From Mytilus trossulus (taxonomy: Eukaryota; Mollusca; Bivalvia; Mytilida; Mytilidae), in assembly GCF_036588685.1 (NCBI RefSeq), contig NC_086383.1, positions 46,954,448 through 47,018,447 of the forward strand: DNA of 64,000 nucleotides, read 5' to 3'. The notes below the pieces were generated by a model. That model saw nothing but the letters and a program-made list of their open reading frames with translations. It made no database searches and was not told where the DNA came from. Positions 1-10,835 of this stretch are shown one piece after another. Within the stretch, counting starts at the first letter, position 1; each line of letters opens with the position of its first letter. A program made the translations under genes and the position numbers.

Positions 1-3000
1 ATTCCAGGAGTTCTAGAGAAAAATAATGAGGGGTGTCACGGGGTATGACTATAAAGGTCTTGTAGAGGAGAAACAGGCGCTTCTCTTGCACCAGGTACCG
101 AAGGACGCTAGGTTCAAAAATCTGAAACTAGAGCTCAAAATTTGAAAAAAAATGTCAAAAAATTAGGGGGGTCGGCCTATTCCAGGAGTTCTAGAGAAAA
201 ATAATGGGAGGGGGGGGGGGGTGTCACGGGATATGACTATAAAGGTCTTGTAGAGGAGAAACAGGCGCTTCTTTTGCGCTAGCATTGAAGGGTGCTATGT
301 TTAAAAATCTAAAACTAAAGCTCAAAAATTGAAAAAAATGTCAAAAAATTAGGGGGGTCGGCCTATTCCAGGGCTTCTAGAGAAAAATAATGAGGGGTGT
401 CACGGGGAATTACTAATAAGTCTTGAAGAGGAGAAACAGGCGCTTCTTTTGCGCTAGGTATCGAAGGGCGCTATATTCAAAAATCTGAAACTAGAGCTCA
501 AAATTTGAAAAAAATGTCAAAAAATTAGGGGGGGTCGGTCTATTCTAGGACTTCTAGAGAAAAATAATGAGGAGTGTCACGGGGTATGACTATATAGGTC
601 TTGTAGAGGATAAACAGGCGCTTCTTTTGCACCAGGTATCGAAGGGCGCTATGTTCAAAAATCTGAAACTAGAGCTCAAAATTCGAAAAAAAAATGTCAA
701 AAAAATGGGGGTAGGGTCGGCCTATTCCAGGAGTTCTAGAGAAAAATAATGAGGAGTGTCACGGGCTATGACTATATAGGTCTTGTAGAGGAGAAACAGG
801 CGCTTCTTTTGCACCAGGTATCGAAGGGCGCTATGTTCAAAAATCTGAAACTAGAGCTCAAAATGTCGAAAAAAATGCCAAAAAAATTGGGGTAGGGTCG
901 GCCTATTCCAGGAGTTCTAGAGAAAAATAATGGGGGGTGTCACGGGATATGACTATATAGGTCTTGTAGAGGAGAAACAGGCGCTTCTTTTGCACAAGGT
1001 ATCGAAGGGCGATATGTTCAAAAATCTGAAACTAGAGCTCAAAATTCGAAAAAAATGTCAAAAAAATTGGGGTAGGGTCGGCCTATTCCAGGGCTTCTAG
1101 AGAAAAATAATGAGGAGTGTCACGGGGTATGACTATATAGGTCTTGTAGAGGAGAAACAGGCGCTTCTTTTGCACAAGGTATCGAAGGGCGCTATGTTCA
1201 AAAATCTGAAACTAGAGCTCAAAATGTCGAAAAAATGCCAAAAAAATTGGGGTAGGGTCGGCCTATTCCAGGAGTTCTAGAGAAAAATAAGGGGGGGGGG
1301 GTGTCACGGGATATGACTATAAAGGTCTTGTAGAGGAGAAACAGGCGCTTCTTTTGCGCTAGCATTGAAGGGTGCTATGTTTAAAAATCTAAAACTAGAG
1401 CTCAAAATTTGAAAAAAATGTCAAAAAATTAGGGGGGTCGGTTTATTCCAGGGCTTCTAGAGAAAAATAATGAGGGGTGTCACGGGAATTACTAATAAGT
1501 CTTGTAGAGGAGAAACAGGCGCTTCTTTTGTACCAGGTATCGAAGGGCGCTATGTTCAAAAATCTGAAACTAGAGCTCAAAATGTCGAAAAAAATGCCAA
1601 AAAAATTGGGGTAGGGTCGGCCTATTCCAGGAGTTCTAGAGAAAAATAATGGGGGGTGTCACGGGATATGACTATATAGGTCTTGTAGAGGAGAAACAGG
1701 CGCTTCTTTTGCGCTAGGTATCGAAGGGTGCTATGTTCAAAAATCTGAAACTAGAGCTAAAAATTTGAATAAAATGTCAAAAAATTACAGGGGTCGGCCT
1801 ATTCCAGGGCTTCTAGAGAAAAATACTGAGGGGTGTCACGGGGAATTACTATATAAGTCTTGTAGAGGATGAACAGGCGCTTCTTTTGCACTAGGTATCG
1901 AAGGGCGCTTTGTTCCAAAATCTGAAACTAGAGCTCAAAATTTGAAAAAAAATGTCAAAAAATTAGTGGGGTCGGCCTATTCCAGGAGTTCTAGAGAAAA
2001 ATAATGAGGGGTGTCACGGGGTATGACTATAAAGGTCTTGTAGAGGAGAAACAGGCGCTTCTTTTGCACCAGGTATCGAAGGGCGCTATGTTCAAAAATC
2101 TGAAACTAGAGCTCAAAATTTGAAAAAAATGTCAAAAAATTAGGGGGGTCGGCCTATTCCAGGAGTTCTAGAGAAAAATAATGAGGGGTGTCACGGGGTA
2201 TGACTATAAAGGTCTTGTAGAGGAGAAACAGGCGCTTCTCTTGCACCAGGTACCGAAGGACGCTAGGTTCAAAAATCTGAAACTAGAGCTCAAAATTTGA
2301 AAAAAAATGTCAAAAAATTAGGGGGGTCGGCCTATTCCAGGAGTTCTAGAGAAAAATAATGGGAGGGGGGGGGGTGTCACGGGATATGACTATAAAGGTC
2401 TTGTAGAGGAGAAACAGGCGCTTCTTTTGCGCTAGCATTGAAGGGTGCTATGTTTAAAAATCTAAAACTAAAGCTCAAAAATTGAAAAAAATGTCAAAAA
2501 ATTAGGGGGGTCGGCCTATTCCAGGGCTTCTAGAGAAAAATAATGAGGGGTGTCACGGGGAATTACTAATAAGTCTTGAAGAGGAGAAACAGGCGCTTCT
2601 TTTGCGCTAGGTATCGAAGGGCGCTATATTCAAAAATCTGAAACTAGAGCTCAAAATTTGAAAAAAATGTCAAAAAATTAGGGGGGGTCGGTCTATTCTA
2701 GGACTTCTAGAGAAAAATAATGAGGAGTGTCACGGGGTATGACTATATAGGTCTTGTAGAGGATAAACAGGCGCTTCTTTTGCACCAGGTATCGAAGGGC
2801 GCTATGTTCAAAAATCTGAAACTAGAGCTCAAAATTCGAAAAAAAATGTCAAAAAAATGGGGGTAGGGTCGGCCTATTCCAGGAGTTCTAGAGAAAAATA
2901 ATGAGGAGTGTCACGGGCTATGACTATATAGGTCTTGTAGAGGAGAAACAGGCGCTTCTTTTGCACCAGGTATCGAAGGGCGCTATGTTCAAAAATCTGA

Positions 3001-6000
3001 AACTAGAGCTCAAAATGTCGAAAAAAATGCCAAAAAAATTGGGGTAGGGTCGGCCTATTCCAGGAGTTCTAGAGAAAAATAATGGGGGGTGTCACGGGAT
3101 ATGACTATATAGGTCTTGTAGAGGAGAAACAGGCGCTTCTTTTGCACAAGGTATCGAAGGGCGATATGTTCAAAAATCTGAAACTAGAGCTCAAAATTCG
3201 AAAAAAATGTCAAAAAAATTGGGGTAGGGTCGGCCTATTCCAGGGCTTCTAGAGAAAAATAATGAGGAGTGTCACGGGGTATGACTATATAGGTCTTGTA
3301 GAGGAGAAACAGGCGCTTCTTTTGCACAAGGTATCGAAGGGCGCTATGTTCAAAAATCTGAAACTAGAGCTCAAAATGTCGAAAAAAATGCCAAAAAAAT
3401 TGGGGTAGGGTCGGCCTATTCCAGGAGTTCTAGAGAAAAATAAGGGGGGGGGGGGGTGTCACGGGATATGACTATAAAGGTCTTGTAGAGGAGAAACAGG
3501 CGCTTCTTTTGCGCTAGCATTGAAGGGTGCTATGTTTAAAAATCTAAAACTAGAGCTCAAAATTTGAAAAAAATGTCAAAAAATTAGGGGGGTCGGTTTA
3601 TTCCAGGGCTTCTAGAGAAAAATAATGAGGGGTGTCACGGGAATTACTAATAAGTCTTGTAGAGGAGAAACAGGCGCTTCTTTTGTACCAGGTATCGAAG
3701 GGCGCTATGTTCAAAAATCTGAAACTAGAGCTCAAAATGTCGAAAAAAATGCCAAAAAAATTGGGGTAGGGTCGGCCTATTCCAGGAGTTCTAGAGAAAA
3801 ATAATGGGGGGTGTCACGGGATATGACTATATAGGTCTTGTAGAGGAGAAACAGGCGCTTCTTTTGCGCTAGGTATCGAAGGGTGCTATGTTCAAAAATC
3901 TGAAACTAGAGCTAAAAATTTGAATAAAATGTCAAAAAATTACAGGGGTCGGCCTATTCCAGGGCTTCTAGAGAAAAATAATGAGGGGTGTCACGGGGAA
4001 TTACTATATAGGTCTTGTAGAGGATAAACAGGCGCTTCTTTTGCGCTAGGTATCGAAGGGCGCTATGTTCAAAAATCTGAAACTAGAGCTCAAAATGTCG
4101 AAAAAAATGTCAAAAAATTAGGGGGGGTCGGCCTATTCCAGGACTTCTAGAGAAAAATAATGAGGAGTGTCACGGGGTATGACTATATAGGTCTTGTAGA
4201 GGATAAACAGGCGCTTCTTTTGCACCAGGTATCGAAGGGCGCTATGTTCAAAAATCTGAAACTAGAGCTCAAAATTCGAAAAAAAAATGTCAAAAAAATG
4301 GGGGTAGGGTCGGCCTATTCCAGGAGTTCTAGAGAAAAATAATGAGGAGTGTCACGGGGTATGACTATATAGGTCTTGTAGAGGAGAAACAGGCGCTCCT
4401 TTGCGCTAGGTATCGAAGGGTGCTATGTTCAAAAATCTGAAACTAGAGCTCAAAATTTAAATAAAATGTCAAAAAATTAGGGGGGTCGGCCTATTCCAGG
4501 GCTTCTACAGAAAAATAGTGAGGGGTGTCATGGGGAATTACTATATAAGTCTTGTAGAGGATAAACAGGCGCTTCTTTTGCGCTAGGTATCAAAGGGCGC
4601 TATGTTCAAAAATCTGAAACTAGAGCTCAAAATTTGAAAAAAAATGTCAAAAAAATAGGGGGGTCGGCCTATTCCAGGAGTTCTAGAGAAAAATAATGAG
4701 GGGTGTCACGGGGTATGACTATAAAGGTCTTGTAGAGGAGAAACAGGCGCTTCTCTTGCACCAGGTACCGAAGGACGCTATGTTCAAAAATCTGAAATTA
4801 GAGCTCAAAATTTGAAAAAAAATGTCAAAAAATTAGGGGAGTCGGCCTATTCCAGGAGTTCTAGAGAAAAATAATGAGGGGTGTCACGGGGTATGACTAT
4901 AAAGGTCTTGTAGAGGAGAAACAGGCGCTTCTCTTGCACCAGGTACCGAAGGACGCTATGTTCAAAAATCTGAAACTAGAGCTCAAAATTTGAAAAAAAA
5001 TGTCAAAAAATTAGGGGGGTCGGCCTATTCCAGGAGTTCTAGAGAAAAATAATGGGGGGGGGGGGGTGTCACGGGATATGACTATAAAGGTCTTGTAGAG
5101 GAGAAACAGGCGCTTCTTTTGCGCTAGCATTGAAGGGTGCTATGTTTAAAAATCTAAAACTAGAGCTCAAAATTTGAAAAAAATGTCAAAAAATTAGGGG
5201 GGTCGGCCTATTCCAGGGCTTCTAGAGAAAAATAATGAGGGGTGTCACGGGGAATTACTAATAAGTCTTGTAGAGGAGAAACAGGCGCTTCTTTTGCGCT
5301 AGGTATCGAAGGGCGCTATATTCAAAAATCTGAAACTAGAGCTCAAAATTTGAAAAAAATGTCAAAAAATTAGGGGGGGTCGGCCTATTCTAGGACTTCT
5401 AGAGAAAAATAATGAGGGGTGTCACGGGGTATGACTATATAGGTCTTGTAGAGGATAAACAGGCGCTTCTTTTGCACCAGGTATCGAAGGGCGCTATGTT
5501 CAAAAATCTGAAACTAGAGCTCAAAATTCGAAATAAAAATGTCAAAAAAATGGGGGTAGGGTCGGCCTACTCCAGGAGTTCTAGAGAAAAATAATGAGGA
5601 GTTTCACGGGGTATGACTATATAGGTCTTGTAGAGGAGAAACAGGCGCTTCTTTTGCACCAGGTATCGAAGGGCGCTATGTTCAAAAATCTGAAACTAGA
5701 GCTCAAAATGTCGAAAAAAATGCCAAAAAAATTGGGGTAGGGTCGGCCTATTCCAGGAGTTCTAGAGAAAAATAATGGGGGGTGTCACGGGATATGACTA
5801 TATAGGTCTTGTAGAGGAGAAACAGGCGCTTCTTTTGCACCAGGTATCGAAGGGCGCTATGTTCAAAAATCTGAAACTAGAGCTCAAAATTTGAAAAAAA
5901 TGTCAAAAAATTAGGGAGGTCGGCCTATTTAGGGCTTCTAGAGAAAAATAATGAGGGGTGTCAAGGGGTATGACTATAAAGGTCTTGTAGAGGAGAAACA

Positions 6001-7336
6001 GGCGCATCTTTTGCACCAGGTATCGAAGGGCGCTATGTTCAAAAATCTGAAACTAGAGCTCAAAATTCGAAAAATGTGTAAAAAAAATGGGGGTAGGGTC
6101 GGCCTATTCCAGGGGTTCTAGAGAAAAATAATGAGCAGTGTCACGGGGTATGACTATATAGGTCTTGTAGAGGAGAAACATGCGCTTCTTTTGCACCAGG
6201 TATCGAAGGGCGCTATGTTCAAAAATCTGAAACTAGAGCTCAAAATTTCGAAAAAAATGCCAAAAAAATGTGGGTAGGGTCGGCCTATTCCAGGAGTTCT
6301 AGAGAAACAATAATGAGGAGTGTCAAGGGGTATGCCTATAAAGGTCTTGTAGAGGAGAAACAGGCGCTTCTTTTGCACCAGGTATCGAAGGGCGCTATGT
6401 TAAAAAATCTGAAACTAGAGCTCAAAATTCGAAAAAAGTGTAAAAAAAATGGGGGTAGGGTCGGCCTATTCCAGGGGTTCTAGAGAAAAATAATGAGGAG
6501 TTTCACGGAGTATGACTATATAGGTCTTGTAGAGGAGAAACAGGCGCTTCTTTTGCACCAGGTATCGAAGGGCGCTATGTTCAAAAATCTGAAACTAGAG
6601 CTCAAAATTTGAAAAAAAATGTCAAAAAATTAGGGGGGTCGGCCTATTCTAGGACTTCTAGAGAAAAATAATGAGGGATGTCACGAGGTATGACTATATA
6701 GGTCTTGTAGAGTAGCTGTTTTGCTTCTTTTGCACCAGGTATCGAAGGGCGCTATGTTCAAAAATCTGAAACTAGAGCTCAAAATTCGAAAAAAATGTCA
6801 AAAAATTAGGGGGGTCGGCCTATTCTAGGACTTCTAGAGAAAAATATTGAGGGATGTCACGAGGTATGACTATATAGGTCTTGTAGAGTAGCTGTTTCGA
6901 TTCTTTTGCACCAGGTATCGAAGGGCGATATGTTCAAAAATCTGAAACTAGAGCTCAAAATTCGAAAAAAAATGTAAAAAAATGGGGGTAGGGTCGGCCT
7001 ATTCCAGGAGTTCTAGAGAAAAATAATGAGGGGTGTTACGGGGTATGACTATATAGATTTTGTAAAGGAGAAACAGGCGCTTCTTTTGAATTAGGTATCG
7101 AAGGGCGCTATGTTCAAAATTCGAAAAAAAATTAAAAAAAATGGGGGTAGGGTCGGCCTATTCCAGGAGTTCTAGAGTAAAATAATGGGGATGTCACGGG
7201 ATATGACTACATAGGTCTTGTAGAGGAGATACAGGCGCTACTTTTCCGCTAGGTATCGAAACGCACTATGTTCAAAAAATCTTAAACTAGACCTCAAAAT
7301 TTGAAAAAAAATGTCAAAAAATTAGGGGTGTCAGCC
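1..7336 (+). repeat. Satellite array A, ~179-bp monomers, forward orientation
   Basis: About 40 head-to-tail monomers of roughly 179 bp. Each contains recurring blocks such as ttctagagaaaaataatg, tgtcacgggg, gaaacaggcgcttcttttg and gaactagagctcaaaa-like segments. Monomers fall into subtypes, for example ggggtagggtcgg versus ggggggtcgg ends, and some carry a run of 8 to 13 G. Subtypes recur in order, giving a higher-order period of about 2155 bp (12 monomers): position 1 matches 2156, and a third partial copy starts near 4846. The 60-residue open frames at 567, 4160 and 5412 are the same monomer read three times and are not genes. The array continues off the left edge. Monomers become more diverged toward 7330. 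Confidence 0.95.
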
Positions 7337-8370
7337 AGCAGCGGCATAACAAAAGAAAACTCATCATAAATACTGGACGCGCGTTTCATCTACAAAAGAC
7401 TCATTAGTGACGCTCGAATATAAATAATGGTTGAAAGGCCAAAATAAAGGACGAAGTTGAAGGTCATTGAGAACAAAACATTCCTAGCAGTTTTGCAAAA
7501 TACAGGTAAGACAGTTTATTCCTGGTGTAGAAAAACCTTAGTTTTTTTCCAAAATTCAAAGCGGTGTTAATTTATAAGATTATATTAATAAGCCAAGTCA
7601 ACACAAGTGCCAACTACTGGGATGGTGATTCCCTCGTGTAAATAAATCTCTACAAGCAGTGGCATCGACTCAGTGGTTGCATTTTAAATTTTAACTCATA
7701 ATAGATACCAGTATTTTAATGTTATATTTACGCCAGACGCGCGTTTCGTCTACAATATATCAGTGAATGTCCTGTGTAGGGAAAACAGCCGCATCGTTTG
7801 CGTAAGACTTGAAAAGGTGCTATGTTCAATTTTGTCGAAAGGTACTAAAACAATTTACTGAAAAACTCAACTGTCAGACAAGAACGCGCAAACAAAAAAT
7901 AACATATCAGAGTCAGTAAAACCTAATTTTCAAATCTTGTCATATAAAGTCATAATTTCCCCACCCGAATAAGATGATAAAAGACTTTGTATAATGTGTT
8001 ATGTAAATACTGGTAAAAAGAATGCTGATTACTAGCTGATTTTCTTTTTCAAGGGTATGTCGAAAAGAAAACGACGAAAATGAAAGAACTTTAGTGCGAA
8101 TGCCAGCTGGTATATAACCGAAAGTTCTATATACACTTACAGACTTAATAGACAGTCTACTTTTTATTCTTTCAACAGTTTTTTCATATCAAAGGTTATG
8201 TACCAGATAACCAAAATCAGCAAAGAGTACTGCATTTTTTTAAAAGTATGATAGTAAAACTACATACAGAGCAGTTAACTTTATCAATGACAATACAAGC
8301 GCCACAACCTTGAAGACGGTATAAGTACCCTCGTCCACGTGTGGGTGTTGTCTGATAAAAATAGATGTAT
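7337..8370. repeat. Left inner arm: bivalve interspersed repeat and flank
   Basis: No gene seen. 7366-7760 contains the bivalve-typical repeat with the cgcgtttcatctacaaaag and cgcgtttcgtctac cores. 7775-7845 resembles one diverged satellite monomer (gtgctatgttcaa). 7993-8120 is repeated at 8391-8525 (tatgtcgaaaagaaaacgacga), a local duplication. The stretch reads as the reverse complement of 14500-15250, except that about 8120-8390 has no counterpart there. Confidence 0.7.
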
Positions 8371-8373
8371 ACA

Positions 8374-9795
8374 CATGGAAAAAAGTATTTTGTGTAAAAT
8401 GTGTTATGTAAATATTGATAAAAAAAATGCTGATTACTGGCTGATTTTCTTTTACAAGGGTATGTCGAAAAGAAAACGACGAAGATGAAAGAACTTTAGT
8501 GCGAAAGCCAGCTGGTATATAACCAAATTGGAATTGAAATTAAAAAAAAACCTCTATTTTTTCTGATATAATTTGTTAAAATAGAACTAGTTAAACACTA
8601 TTTACATATCACCTGAGTTTGATCAATAATTATCGACTCGATAAGTTCTTATCTGCACATGCAGCTACTGTACCCATACACAGCAAAACATGTGTTTTTA
8701 TCCTCATTGTTTTCAACACTTTAAATAACCAAGTTTATAAAGTTATGTGATTGACACCTTGAAATAGGTCCTCCACAACTCTTAACCGCAGCAAGATGGC
8801 AGATTATCCGCATGAGAGAGGCAGGAATGTCGCTGTGACAGCTGTACGTATTGTCGGTCATCACTTTTCCACTATTAGTCGTTTAGAGAATAAAAATCAG
8901 GCAATAAACGATATGAAAGACTCTCCGAGATCAAAAAGACTCCCTATGCCACCTGCTAGGGAAAATCAAGCATGATGAAGCTTAGTCAGAGAGAAACCCA
9001 TTGCATACAATACAATCCTAAAAAGAGAGGGGTGGGCATACAGGAGCTTTTTAACAATGATTGTTTGAGATTGAATCATCCCTTCTGGTTATTGTGCGAT
9101 AAGACCATTTCAGGGACGTTTGCCTACGAAAAGACACACAGTTATCCGTATCCAATGTAGTGCAGAGCTCGCCAAAATTGGAAATAAGCATCGTGGAGGA
9201 AGATCCCTTGTTCAAATGGAATTCTGTTTATCTTCCTTGGTCCAATCATAGCCCGGATTTGAACCATATCAAGGATGTATGGGACACTATTGGGCGTAAT
9301 TTACACAAAAGGACACCCCAGTCCAAACACGTGATGAAATAAACAATGCCCTTCATCAGAAATGGTTGCTGCTACCTAAGCAACAAATTATTCGATTTAT
9401 GGCAGAAATCATAAGTCGTGAAGTGGCGGTTGACCGTTTAAATGGAGACTGCGCACAAAGTACTATTTCTTTGGCGTATAAAGATTAACCATGATGTGAA
9501 CAATCATCTTAAGATTAATTTTGAAATGTCTGACATTGTAAAGTTCGAGTACAGTAAAAGTTGTAAAATGCAGTTTTTTGTACAAAAAAACACCTCATTT
9601 TGTTTTTAGAATTGTGGTTAGATCAATATTTTTTTTTCCAATCATTTTTTGTTCGTTAAAATGCCAATGTTTTCATAAACTATGTTTCAATATTATTTTA
9701 CAAATATTTTATCATATTCCATCCAAAATAAAAGGCTGATTATTCAAGTTTTAAAAAATCAATATTTTGCAATACTTTTTTCCATGTGTATATAT
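8374..9795 (+). mobile_element. Tc1-like transposon remnant, left copy
   Basis: Bounded by inverted ends: cacatggaaaaaagtatt at 8374 and its reverse complement aatacttttttccatgtg ending near 9790, both beside TATA-rich sequence as expected for TA-targeting elements. The 3' side also keeps an inner match, gctgattattcaagttttaaaaa, to the other copy at 13365-13400. Inside is a dead transposase (8796-9486). The right-hand copy (13333 on) is inverted relative to it. The 5' part contains material duplicated from 7993-8120, so the original left end may have been rebuilt. Confidence 0.7.
8796..9486 (+). pseudogene. Tc1-like transposase pseudogene (left copy)
   Basis: The first open stretch starts ATG at 8796 and reads MADYPHERGRNVAVTAVR, then HFSTISRLENKNQA and SPRSKRLP. 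This matches the N-terminal helix-turn-helix and linker of Tc1-like transposases, which bind the inverted ends. It stops at 8973. A second open stretch (9160-9342, another frame) holds the C-terminal catalytic block, YLPWSNHSPDLNHIKDVWD. That corresponds to the family's W(P).(R/H)SPDLNxIExxWD motif, but the catalytic E is replaced by K here. The middle of the enzyme, with the first catalytic D, is not recognisable. Multiple frame changes, stops and the E-to-K change make it inactive. Assignment to Tc1/mariner is firm; the subfamily is not determined. Confidence 0.8.
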
Positions 9796-10019
9796 AAAAA
9801 AAGAAACATTACTTTGCTTTTTAAGTAAAATATATTTAATATATTAGTTTGTAATATTTTCACGATTAAAACTAATGACCTGAATAATCTATTCATGATC
9901 ATTTAGTATTTTTTTTAAATTCGAAGATAACTTTACGCCATTTTTCGATTTCAAACAAATACGCATTTTTTTCAACCATTTACCTTTATAGAGATGGAAC
10001 TGAGTTGTCCTTTTGATCA

Positions 10020-10835
10020 TTAAATGTATCGAGCACTATTCAATGTCTCTAGAATGACTTTGAAAGGCGCTAAAGACTCGTCTTAGAGATACTGGTACAA
10101 CATTTTAACGTCCCCGAGGTTGCAACTCACGTGAAACGAAGTTATGTGAAGATTGGCAAATCCGCATTATTCATCTCCGTAATCGATTTGGAGAAACTCA
10201 TGGAAGAAACAAAAATAGGCTATATGCGCAAACAGTTTGTAACCGACTTCATCCAGGCAGCCTAAGAGCTCGTCGTTCGTTGAAGTGACCTATCCTTACG
10301 CAGAATCGAAGGATGTCGCGAGTTAAATGGAGAGGGTGCGGATTCGATGACGTAGACTAACATGGAGACTAATCCTTTTTACCGCTGAATCCAAATTCAA
10401 CTTGACATTTATCGATGGCAGAGACATGGTCTGCCGCAGGTGCAAGGCATGCTTTTTGATGCGTGCGTACAGGAAACAAATTGGCTTTAGGGTGGCGAAT
10501 TAATGGTATGGGATGGATAACCTACCAGGAACGCCCCGATCTGACAATTAGTGAAGGAAACCTAAATGCAAAAAGGTATAGGAACGAAATTCTGGCTCCA
10601 CTAGTTCTCCCGTCTCTCCGAAGGCATCGTTAAACTACATTTTTAACAGAAAACGCCCGTTGTAAACACATTTTAATGAGTTTTGGAGAATAATCGCATT
10701 CGACTGTTGCCGTGGCCAGTATTGTCTTCAGATTATCGCCAATGGGACATCTTTGGGACGAACTTGGACGACTCACCAAAAAGAGCCCAAATCCATCGGA
10801 AACGGTCATCCAACTTGAATAACACTTTTCATGGG
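10020..10835 (+). pseudogene. Second Tc1-like transposase pseudogene, different lineage
   Basis: Not visible as one open frame, but the translation follows a Tc1-like transposase across frames. In order it shows a VSRMTLKG-like helix-turn-helix segment; SPRLQLT, then FISVIDLEKLMEETKIGYMR (about 10150-10220); FTAESKFNLTFIDGRDMVCR (10372-10432; family form FTDESRFNL..DGR..V.RR); LMVWDG (10500); RPDLTISEGNLNAKRYRNEI (10535-10595); LTENARCKH (family QQDNARPH, about 10640-10665); and SPMGHLWDELGRL (family SPDLxPIEHLWDELGR, about 10733-10775). All three catalytic positions are damaged: the first D reads A, the second D reads E, and the third E is lost in a short deletion. I found no terminal inverted repeats. 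Its motifs differ from the copies at 8796 and 13742, so it is a separate insertion. Confidence 0.75.

Noticed and set aside
567-6483. 60-74 codon open frames in the satellite (567, 4160, 5412, 6154, 6268)
   Set aside because: They are one monomer type read repeatedly and are broken by single-base changes in neighbouring monomers.
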